Part shown: piece after piece, positions 11,522-22,800 of the stretch
How the letters are laid out: every line of letters begins with the position of its first letter
How positions within the stretch are numbered: the stretch's first letter is position 1
Assembly (NCBI GenBank): GCA_023078555.1
Contig: CM041197.1
Location: 5,725,810-5,789,809 of the forward strand
Source of the DNA: Ulva prolifera
Taxonomy: Eukaryota; Chlorophyta; Ulvophyceae; Ulvales; Ulvaceae
Direction of reading: 5' to 3'
DNA length: 64,000 bases
The notes under the pieces: model-generated
The model's input: the letters and a program-made list of their open reading frames with translations, nothing else
Told to the model about the DNA's origin: nothing
Databases searched by the model: none
Position numbers and translations under genes: made by a program

Positions 11522-14500
11522 GTGACCTTTGCGCACGTCCGTTAAAGCGCAACCGGGTTCCCTGTCACCTAAAAGTTAAAAAGTTCACAGGTGCTGGATA
11601 TGTAATGTATTGGCTCATCGAGAAAAGATTTTTCACACGTCGAAGTTAAGTGCTTTACTACAACAGACTCTACACATGACATAGGTGTGTGTGACCTTTG
11701 CGCACGTCCGTTAAAGCGCAACCGGCTTCCCCGTCACCTAGTAGTTGAAAAGTTCACAGGCGCAGTATATGGCATGCATTTACTCAGCGAGAAGAATATT
11801 CGACACATTGGATCAGAGCGCTACTCTAGAACACACTTATCACAAGAAATATGTGTGTATGACCTTTGCGCACGTCCGTTAAGAGCAACATGCTTCCCTG
11901 TCACCTTGAAGTTGATAAGTTCACAGGTGCTGAATATGTAATGTATTGGCTCATCGAGAAAAGATTTTCCACACGTCGAAGTTGAGTGCTTTACTACAAC
12001 ACACTCTTCACATGACATAGGTGTGTGTGACCTTTGCGCACGTCCGTTAAGAGCAACATGCTTCCCTGTCACCTTGAAGTTGAAAAGTTCACAGGTGCTG
12101 AATATGTAATGTATTGGCTCATCGATAAAAGATTTTCCACACGTCGAAGTTGAGTGCTTTACTACAACACACTATTCACATGACATAGGTGTGTGTGACC
12201 TTTGCACACGTCCGTTAAGAGCAACATGCTTCCCTGTCACCTTGAAGTTGAAAAGTTCACAGGTGCTGAATATGTAATGTATTGGCTCATCGAGAAAAGA
12301 TTTTCCACACGTCGAAGTTGAGTGCTTTACTACAACACACTCTTCACATGACATAGGTGTGTTTGACCTTTGCGCACGTCCGTTAAGAGCAACATGCTTC
12401 CCTGTCACCTTGAAGTTGAAAAGTTCACAGGTGCTGAATATGTAATTTATTGGCTCATCGAGACAAGATTTTACACACGTCGAAGTTGAGTGCTTTACTA
12501 CAACACACTCTTCACATGACACAGGTGTGTGTGACCTTTGCGCACGTCCGTTAAAGCGCAACCGGCTTCCCCGTCACCTAGTAGTTGAAAAGTTCACAGG
12601 CGCTGTATATGGCATGCATTTACTCAGCGAGAAGAGAATTCGACACATTGGATCAGAGCGCTACTCTAAAAAACACTTATCACAAGACATAGGTGTGTGT
12701 GACCTTTGCGCACGTCCGTTAAGAGCAACATGCTTCCCTGTCACCTTGAAGTTGAAAAGTTCACAGGTGCTGAATATGTAATGTATTGGCTCATCGAGAA
12801 AAGATTTTCCACACGTCGAAGTTGAGTGCTTCACTACAACACACTCTTCACATGACATAGGTGTGTGTGACCTTTGCGCACGTCCGTTAAGAGCAACATG
12901 CTTCCTTGTCACCTTGAAGTTGAAAAGTTCACAGGTGCTGAATATGTAATGCATTGGCTCATCGAGAAATGATTTTTCACACGTCGAAGTTGAGTGCTTT
13001 ACTACAACACACTTAACACAAGATATAGGTGTGTGTGTGACCTTTGCGCACGTCCGTTAAAGCGCAACCGGGTTCCCTGTCACCTAAAAGTTAAAAAGTT
13101 CACAGGTGCTGGATATGTAATGTATTGGCTCATCGAGAAAAGATTTTTCACACGTCGAAGTTAAGTGCTTTACTACAACAGACTCTACACATGACATAGG
13201 TGTGTGTGACCTTTGCGCACGTCCGTTAAAGCGCAACCGGCTTCCCCGTCACCTAGTAGTTGAAAAGTTCACAGGCGCAGTATATGGCATGCATTTACTC
13301 AGCGAGAAGAATATTCGACACATTGGATCAGAGCGCTACTCTAGAACACACTTATCACAAGAAATATGTGTGTATGACCTTTGCGCACGTCCGTTAAGAG
13401 CAACATGCTTCCCTGTCACCTTGAAGTTGATAAGTTCACAGGTGCTGAATATGTAATGTATTGGCTCATCGAGAAAAGATTTTCCACACGTCGAAGTTGA
13501 GTGCTTTACTACAACACACTCTTCACATGACATAGGTGTGTGTGACCTTTGCGCACGTCCGTTAAGAGCAACATGCTTCCCTGTCACCTTGAAGTTGAAA
13601 AGTTCACAGGTGCTGAATATGTAATGTATTGGCTCATCGAGAAAAGATTTTCCACACGTCGAAGTTGAGTGCTTTACTACAACACACTATTCACATGACA
13701 TAGGTGTGTGTGACCTTTGCACACGTCCGTTAAGAGCAACATGCTTCCCTGTCACCTTGAAGTTGAAAAGTTCACAGGTGCTGAATATGTAATGTATTGG
13801 CTCATCGAGAAAAGATTTTCCACACGTCGAAGTTGAGTGCTTTACTACAACACACTCTTCACATGACATAGGTGTGTGTGACCTTTGCGCACGTCCGTTA
13901 AGAGCAACATGCTTCCCTGTCACCTTGAAGTTGAAAAGTTCACAGGTGCTGAATATGTAATGTATTGGCTCATCGAGAAAAGATTTTCCACACGTCGAAG
14001 TTGAGTGCTTCACTACAACACACTCTTCACATGACATAGGTGTGTGTGACCTTTGCGCACGTCCGTTAAGAGCAACATGCTTCCTTGTCACCTTGAAGTT
14101 GAAAAGTTCACAGGTGCTGAATATGTAATGCATTGGCTCATCGAGAAATGATTTTTCACACGTCGAAGTTGAGTGCTTTACTACAACACACTTAACACAA
14201 GATATAGGTGTGTGTGTGACCTTTGCGCACGTCCGTTAAAGCGCAACCGGGTTCCCTGTCACCTAAAAGTTAAAAAGTTCACAGGTGCTGGATATGTAAT
14301 GTATTGGCTCATCGAGAAAAGATTTTTCACACGTCGAAGTTAAGTGCTTTACTACAACAGACTCTACACATGACATAGGTGTGTGTGACCTTTGCGCACG
14401 TCCGTTAAAGCGCAACCGGCTTCCCCGTCACCTAGTAGTTGAAAAGTTCACAGGCGCAGTATATGGCATGCATTTACTCAGCGAGAAGAATATTCGACAC

Positions 14501-15220
14501 ATTGGATCAGAGCGCTACTCTAGAACACACTTATCACAAGAAATATGTGTGTATGACCTTTGCGCACGTCCGTTAAGAGCAACATGCTTCCCTGTCACCT
14601 TGAAGTTGATAAGTTCACAGGTGCTGAATATGTAATGTATTGGCTCATCGAGAAAAGATTTTCCACACGTCGAAGTTGAGTGCTTTACTACAACACACTC
14701 TTCACATGACATAGGTGTGTGTGACCTTTGCGCACGTCCGTTAAGAGCAACATGCTTCCCTGTCACCTTGAAGTTGAAAAGTTCACAGGTGCTGAATATG
14801 TAATGTATTGGCTCATCGAGAAAAGATTTTCCACACGTCGAAGTTGAGTGCTTTACTACAACACACTATTCACATGACATAGGTGTGTGTGACCTTTGCA
14901 CACGTCCGTTAAGAGCAACATGCTTCCCTGTCACCTTGAAGTTGAAAAGTTCACAGGTGCTGAATATGTAATGTATTGGCTCATCGAGAAAAGATTTTCC
15001 ACACGTCGAAGTTGAGTGCTTTACTACAACACACTCTTCACATGACATAGGTGTGTTTGACCTTTGCGCACGTCCGTTAAGAGCAACATGCTTCCCTGTC
15101 ACCTTGAAGTTGAAAAGTTCACAGGTGCTGAATATGTAATTTATTGGCTCATCGCGACAAGATTTTACACACGTCGAAGTTGAGTGCTTTACTACAACAC
15201 ACTCTTCACATGACACAGGT
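11522..15220 (+). repeat. C+B blocks and a seven-monomer HOR (1179 bp)
   Basis: A C unit followed by a variant B unit occurs at 8153-8489, 11522-11858, 13037-13373 and 14216-14552. The variant B has gaagaatattcgac instead of gagaattcgac, gcgcagtatatgg, and a tail ending aagaaatatgtgtgtatgacc. The 13037 and 14216 blocks are 1179 bp apart: seven monomers, plus 1 bp for C and 2 bp for the added GT. The A units after each block also match (cattttgcacacg-type head ctttgcacacgtcc), making this a true HOR. The 11522 to 13037 offset is 1515 bp (nine monomers plus 3 bp). Confidence 0.88.
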
Positions 15221-16530
15221 GTGTGTGACCTTTGCGCACGTCCGTTAAAGCGCAACCGGCTTCCCTGTCACCTAGTAGTTGAAAAGTTCACAGGCGCTGT
15301 ATATGGCATGCATTTACTCAGCGAGAAGAGAATTCGACACATTGGATCAGAGCGCTACTCTAAAAAACACTTATCACAAGACATAGGTGTGTGTGACCTT
15401 TGCGCACGTCCGTTAAGAGCAACATGCTTCCCTGTCACCTTGAAGTTGAAAAGTTCACAGGTGCTGAATATGTAATGTATTGGCTCATCGAGAAATAATT
15501 TTTCACACGTCGAAGTTAAGTGCTTTACTACAACAGACTCTTCACATGACATAGGTGTGTGTGACCTTTGCGCACGTCCGTTAAGAGCAACATGCTTCCC
15601 TGTCACCTTGAAGTTGAAAAGTTCACAGGTGCTGAATATGAAATGTATTGGCTCATCGAGAAAAGATTTTCCACACGTCGAAGTTGAGTGCTTTACTACA
15701 ACACACTCTACACATGACATAGGTGTGTGTGACCTTTGCGCACGTCCGTTGAGAGCAACATGCTTCCCTGTCACCTTGAAGTTGAAAAGGTCACAGGTGC
15801 TGAATATGAAATGTATTGGCTCATCGAGAAAAGATTTTCCACACGTCGAAGTTGAGTGCTTTACTACAACACACTCTACACATGACATAGGTGTGTGTGA
15901 CCTTTGCGCACGTCCGTTGAGAGCAACATGCTTCCCTGTCACCTTGAAGTTGAAAAGGTCACAGGTGCTGAATATGAAATGTATTGGCTCATCGAGAAAA
16001 GATTTTCCACACGTCGAAGTTGAGTGCTTTACTGCAACACACTCTTCACATGACATAGGTGTGTGTGACCTTTGCGCACGTCCGTTGAGAACAACATGCT
16101 TCCCTGTCACCTTGAAGTTGAAAAGTTCACAGGTGCTGAATATGAAATGTATTGGCTCATCGAGAAAAGATTTTCCACACGTCGAAGTTGAGTGCTTTAC
16201 TGCAACACACTCTTCACATGACATAGGTGTGTGTGACCTTTGCGCACGTCCGTTGAGAGCAACATGCTTCCCTGTCACCTTGAAGTTGAAAAGTTCACAG
16301 GTGCTGAATATGTTATGCATTGGCTCATCGAGAAAAGATTTTCCACACGTCGAAGTTAAGTGCTTTACTACAACACACTCTACACATGACATAGATGTGT
16401 GTGACCTTTGCGCACGTCCGTTAAAGCGCAACCGGCATCCCTGTCACCTAGTAGTTGAAAAGTTCACAGGCGCTGTATATGGCATGCATTTACTCAGCGA
16501 GAAGAGAATTCGACACATTGGATCAGAGCG

Positions 16531-19500
16531 CTACTCTAGAACACACTTATCACAAGACATAGGTGTGTGTGACCTTTGCGCACGTCCGTTATGAGCAACA
16601 TGCTTCCCTGTCACCTTGAAGTTGAAAAGTTCACAGGTGCTGAATATGTAATGCATTGGCTCATCGAGAAAAGATTTTCCACACGTCGAAGTTGAGTGCT
16701 TTACTACAACACACTCTTCACATGACATAGGTGTGTGTGACCTTTGCGCACGTCCGTTGAGAGCAACATGCTTCCCTGTCACCTTGAAGTTGAAAAGTTC
16801 ACAGGTGCTGAAAATGAAATGTATTGGCTCATCGAGAAAAGATTTTCCACACGTCGAAGTTGAGTGCTTTACTGCAACACACTCTTCACATGACATAGGT
16901 GTGTGTGACCTTTGCGCACGTCCGTTGAGAGCAACATGCTTCCCTGTCACCTTGAAGTTGAAAAGTTCACAGGTGCTGAATATGTAATGCATTGGCTCAT
17001 TGAGAAAAGACTTTCCACACGTCGAAGTTGAGTGCTTTACTACAACACACTCTTCACATGACATAGGTGTGTGTGACCTTTGCGCACGTCCGTTAAGAGC
17101 AACATGCTTCCCTGTCACCTTGAAGTTGAAAAGTTCACAGGTGCTGAATATGAAATGTATTGGCTCATCGAGAAAAGATTTTCCACACGTCGAAGTTGAG
17201 TGCTTTACTACAACACACTCTACACATGACATAGGTGTGTGTGACCTTTGCGCACGTCCGTTGAGAGCAACATGCTTCCCTGTCACCTTGAAGTTGAAAA
17301 GGTCACAGGTGCTGAATATGAAATGTATTGGCTCATCGAGAAAAGATTTTCCACACGTCGAAGTTGAGTGCTTTACTGCAACACACTCTTCACATGACAT
17401 AGGTGTGTGTGACCTTTGCGCACGTCCGTTGAGAGCAACATGCTTCCCTGTCACCTTGAAGTTGAAAAGTTCACAGGTGCTGAATATGAAATGTATTGGC
17501 TCATCGAGAAAAGATTTTCCACACGTCGAAGTTGAGTGCTTTACTACAACACACTCTTCACATGACATAGGTGTGTGTGACCTTTGCGCACGTCCGTTAA
17601 AGCGCAACCGGCGTCCCTGTCACCTAGTAGTTGAAAAATTCACAGGCGCTGTATATGGCATGCATTTACTCAGCGAGAAGAGAATTCGACACATTGGATC
17701 AGAGCGCTACTCTAGAACACACTTATCACAAGACATATGTGTGCGTGACCTTTGCGCACGTCCGTTAAGAGCAACATGCTTCCCTGTCACCTTGAAGTTG
17801 AAAAGTTCACAGGTGCTGAATATGAAATGTATTGGCTCATCGAGAAAAGATTTTCCACACGTCGAAGTTGAGTGCTTTACTGCAACACACTCTTCACATG
17901 ACATAGGTGTGTGTGACCTTTGCGCACGTCCGTTGAGAGCAACATGCTTCCCTGTCACCTTGAAGTTGAAAAGTTCACAGGTGCTGAATATGTTATGCAT
18001 TGGCTCATCGAGAAAAGATTTTCCACACGTCGAAGTTAAGTGCTTTACTACAACACACTCTACACATGACATAGATGTGTGTGACCTTTGCGCACGTCCG
18101 TTAAAGCGCAACCGGCATCCCTGTCACCTAGTAGTTGAAAAGTTCACAGGCGCTGTATATGGCATGCATTTACTCAGCGAGAAGAGAATTCGACACATTG
18201 GATCAGAGCGCTACTCTAGAACACACTTATCACAAGACATAGGTGTGTGTGACCTTTGCGCACGTCCGTTATGAGCAACATGCTTCCCTGTCACCTTGAA
18301 GTTGAAAAGTTCACAGGTGCTGAATATGTAATGCATTGGCTCATCGAGAAAAGATTTTCCACACGTCGAAGTTGAGTGCTTTACTACAACACACTCTTCA
18401 CATGACATAGGTGTGTGTGACCTTTGCGCACGTCCGTTGAGAGCAACATGCTTCCCTGTCACCTTGAAGTTGAAAAGTTCACAGGTGCTGAATATGAAAT
18501 GTATTGGCTCATCGAGAAAAGATTTTCCACACGTCGAAGTTGAGTGCTTTACTGCAACACACTCTTCACATGACATAGGTGTGTGTGACCTTTGCGCACG
18601 TCCGTTGAGAGCAACATGCTTCCCTGTCACCTTGAAGTTGAAAAGTTCACAGGTGCTGAATATGTAATGCATTGGCTCATTGAGAAAAGACTTTCCACAC
18701 GTCGAAGTTGAGTGCTTTACTACAACACACTCTTCACATGACATAGGTGTGTGTGACCTTTGCGCACGTCCGTTAAGAGCAACATGCTTCCCTGTCACCT
18801 TGAAGTTGAAAAGTTCACAGGTGCTGAATATGAAATGTATTGGCTCATCGAGAAAAGATTTTCCACACGTCGAAGTTGAGTGCTTTACTACAACACACTC
18901 TACACATGACATAGGTGTGTGTGACCTTTGCGCACGTCCGTTGAGAGCAACATGCTTCCCTGTCACCTTGAAGTTGAAAAGGTCACAGGTGCTGAATATG
19001 AAATGTATTGGCTCATCGAGAAAAGATTTTCCACACGTCGAAGTTGAGTGCTTTACTGCAACACACTCTTCACATGACATAGGTGTGTGTGACCTTTGCG
19101 CACGTCCGTTGAGAGCAACATGCTTCCCTGTCACCTTGAAGTTGAAAAGTTCACAGGTGCTGAATATGAAATGTATTGGCTCATCGAGAAAAGATTTTCC
19201 ACACGTCGAAGTTGAGTGCTTTACTACAACACACTCTTCACATGACATAGGTGTGTGTGACCTTTGCGCACGTCCGTTAAAGCGCAACCGGCGTCCCTGT
19301 CACCTAGTAGTTGAAAAATTCACAGGCGCTGTATATGGCATGCATTTACTCAGCGAGAAGAGAATTCGACACATTGGATCAGAGCGCTACTCTAGAACAC
19401 ACTTATCACAAGACATATGTGTGCGTGACCTTTGCGCACGTCCGTTAAGAGCAACATGCTTCCCTGTCACCTTGAAGTTGAAAAGTTCACAGGTGCTGAA

Positions 19501-19890
19501 TATGAAATGTATTGGCTCATCGAGAAAAGATTTTCCACACGTCGAAGTTGAGTGCTTTACTGCAACACACTCTTCACAAGACATAGGTGTGTGTGACCTT
19601 TGCGCACGTCCGTTAAGAGCAACATGCTTCCCTGTCACCTTGAAGTTGAAAAGTTCACAGGTGCTGAATATGTAATGCATTGGCTCATCGAGATAAGATT
19701 TTCCACACGTCGAAGTTAAGTGCTTTACTACAACACACTCTACACATGACATAGATGTGTTTGACCTTTGCGCACGTCCGTTAAAGCGCAACCGGCATCC
19801 CTGTCACCTAGTAGTTGAAAAGTTCACAGGCGCTGTATATGGCATGCATTTACTCAGCGAGAAGAGAATTCGACACATTGGATCAGAGCG
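16531..19890 (+). repeat. Ten-monomer HOR, period 1680 bp, two copies
   Basis: 16,531-18,210 and 18,211-19,890 match closely. Both hold the marker run gttatgagc, then A units, a ctcattgagaaaagactttcc unit, and a B unit with ggcgtccctgtcacc and gttgaaaaattcac. Differences are sparse: gaaaatgaaatg at 16,811 against gaatatgaaatg at 18,491, and near the copy ends gttatgcattgg against gtaatgcattgg and gagaaaag against gagataag. Such near identity indicates recent segmental tandem duplication. Confidence 0.93.
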
Positions 19891-22800
19891 CTACTCTAGA
19901 ACACACTTATCACAAGACATAGGTGTGTGTGACCTTTGCGCACGTCCGTTATGAGCAACATGCTTCCCTGTCACCTTGAAGTTGAAAAGTTCACAGGTGC
20001 TGAATATGTAATGCATTGGCTCATCGAGAAAAGATTTTCCACACGTCGAAGTTGAGTGCTTTACTACAACACACTCTTCACATGACATAGGTGTGTGTGA
20101 CCTTTGCGCACGTCCGTTAAGAGCAACATGCTTCCCTGTCACCTTGAAGGTGAAAAGTTCACAGGTGCTGAATATGAAATGTATTGGCTCATCGAGAAAA
20201 GATTTTCCACACGTCGAAGTTGAGTGCTTTACTGCAACACACTCTTCACATGACATAGGTGTGTGTGACCTTTGCGCACGTCCGTTGAGAGCAACATGCT
20301 TCCCTGTCACCTTGAAGTTGAAAAGTTCACAGGTGCTGAATATGAAATGTATTGGCTCATCGAGAAAAGATTTTCCACACGTCGAAGTTGAGTGCTTTAC
20401 TACAACACACTCTTCACATGACATAGGTGTGTGTGACCTTTGCGCACGTCCGTTAAGAGCAACATGCTTCCCTGTCACCTTGAAGTTGAAAAGTTCACAG
20501 GTGCTGAATATGAAATGTATTGGCTCATCGAGAAAAGATTTTCCACACGTCGAAGTTGAGTGCTTTACTACAACACACTCTACACATGACATAGGTGTGT
20601 GTGACCTTTGCGCACGTCCGTTGAGAGCAACATGCTTCCCTGTCACCTTGAAGTTGAAAAGTTCACAGGTGCTGAATATGAAATGTATTGGCTCATCGAG
20701 AAAAGATTTTCCACACGTCGAAGTTGAGTGCTTTACTGCAACACACTCTTCACATGACATAGGTGTGTGTGACCTTTGCGCACGTCCGTTGAGAGCAACA
20801 TGCTTCCCTGTCACCTTGAAGTTGAAAAGGTCACAGGTGCTGCATATGAAATGTATTGGCTCATCGAGAAAAGATTTTCCACACGTCGAAGTTGAGTGCT
20901 TTACTGCAACACACTCTTCACATGACATAGGTGTGTGTGACCTTTGCGCACGTCCGTTAAGAGCAACATGCTTCCCTGTCACCTTGAAGTTGAAAAGTTC
21001 ACAGGTGCAGAATATGTAATGTATTGGCTCATCGAGAAAAGATTTTCCACACGTCGAAGTTGAGTGCTTTACTGCAACACACTCTTCACATGACATAGGT
21101 GTGTGTGACCTTTGCGCACGTCCGTTGAGAGCAACATGCTTCCCTGTCACCTTGAAGTTGAAAAGTTCACAGGTGCTGAATATGAAATGTATTGGCTCAT
21201 CGAGAAAAGATTTTCCACACGTCGAAGTTGAGTGCTTTACTACAACACACTCTTCACATGACATAGGTGTGTGTGACCTTTGCGCACGTCCGTTAAGAGC
21301 AACATGCTTCCCTGTCACCTTGAAGTTGAAAAGTTCACAGGTGCTGAATATGAAATGTATTGGCTCATCGAGAAAAGATTTTCCACACGTCGAAGTTGAG
21401 TGCTTTACTACAACACACTCTACACATGACATAGGTGTGTGTGACCTTTGCGCACGTCCGTTGAGAGCAACATGCTTCCCTGTCACCTTGAAGTTGAAAA
21501 GTTCACAGGTGCTGAATATGAAATGTATTGGCTCATCGAGAAAAGATTTTCCACACGTCGAAGTTGAGTGCTTTACTGCAACACACTCTTCACATGACAT
21601 AGGTGTGTGTGACCTTTGCGCACGTCCGTTGAGAGCAACATGCTTCCCTGTCACCTTGAAGTTGAAAAGGTCACAGGTGCTGCATATGAAATGTATTGGC
21701 TCATCGAGAAAAGATTTTCCACACGTCGAAGTTGAGTGCTTTACTGCAACACACTCTTCACATGACATAGGTGTGTGTGACCTTTGCGCACGTCCGTTAA
21801 GAGCAACATGCTTCCCTGTCACCTTGAAGTTGAAAAGTTCACAGGTGCAGAATATGTAATGTATTGGCTCATCGAGAAAAGATTTTCCACACGTCGAAGT
21901 TGAGTGCTTTACTGCAACACACTCTTCACATGACATAGGTGTGTGTGACCTTTGCGCACGTCCGTTGAGAGCAACATGCTTCCCTGTCACCTTGAAGTTG
22001 AAAAGTTCACAGGTGCTGAATATGAAATGTATTGGCTCATCGAGAAAAGATTTTCCACACGTCGAAGTTGAGTGCTTTACTACAACACACTCTTCACATG
22101 ACATAGGTGTGTGTGACCTTTGCGCACGTCCGTTAAGAGCAACATGCTTCCCTGTCACCTTGAAGTTGAAAAGTTCACAGGTGCTGAATATGAAATGTAT
22201 TGGCTCATCGAGAAAAGATTTTCCACACGTCGAAGTTGAGTGCTTTACTACAACACACTCTTCACAAGACATAGGTGTGTGTGACCTTTGCGCACGTCCG
22301 TTAAGAGCAACATGCTTCCCTGTCACCTTGAAGTTGAAAAGTTCACAGGTGCTGAATATGTAATGCATTGGCTCATCGAGATAAGATTTTCCACACGTCG
22401 AAGTTAAGTGCTTTACTACAACACACTCTACACATGACATAGATGTGTGTGACCTTTGCGCACGTCCGTTAAAGCGCAACCGGCATCCCTGTCACCTAGT
22501 AGTTGAAAAGTTCACAGGCGCTGTATATGGCATGCATTTACTCAGCGAGAAGAGAATTCGACACATTGGATCAGAGCGCTACTCTAGAACACACTTATCA
22601 CAAGACATAGGTGTGTGTGACCTTTGCGCACGTCCGTTATGAGCAACATGCTTCCCTGTCACCTTGAAGTTGAAAAGTTCACAGGTGCTGAATATGTAAT
22701 GCATTGGCTCATCGAGAAAAGATTTTCCACACGTCGAAGTTGAGTGCTTTACTACAACACACTCTTCACATGACATAGGTGTGTGTGACCTTTGCGCACG

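Larger units (their letters stand above)
764..15480 (+). repeat. Left satellite domain (A monomers with gaatatgtaatg)
   Basis: Nearly every A unit here has gaatatgtaatg, which puts a TAA in the plus frame that is open elsewhere, so plus ORFs stay short. B tails mostly read ctctaaaaaac, except near 7.2-10.0 kb and in the C+B blocks, where they read ctctagaac. Distinctive A variants include cactatacacatgac with gaagttaaaaagttc (repeated between about 2.2 and 4.6 kb), cactattcac, and tattgcctc (about 2030, 3030, 5550 and 6060). Minus-strand open runs are mostly under 150 codons because B tails and private changes interrupt them. Confidence 0.9.

Noticed and set aside
15355-16431. C2H2 zinc-finger resemblance (CEEC, TCGKSF, HTP) in the minus-strand translation
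   Set aside because: After the C-x2-C pair the position 13 residues on is S, not H, and no H-x3-5-H follows in register, so the finger pattern is not met. The resemblance is of short strings only.
17000-18274. 424-codon plus-strand ORF with a repeated CDLCARPL motif as a cysteine-rich or zinc-binding protein
   Set aside because: The motif is the translated satellite core. The run ends at the TGA in gttatgagc, overlaps minus-strand open frames, and recurs with HOR copies. No complete RING, LIM or other domain spacing is present.
19891-22479. 862-codon minus-strand ORF, with a second identical copy at 22579-25167, as a repeat-protein gene
   Set aside because: It is a 56-residue translation of the satellite monomer. 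The opposite strand is open over much of the same interval, there is no unique N- or C-terminal part, and its ends are set by B monomers.
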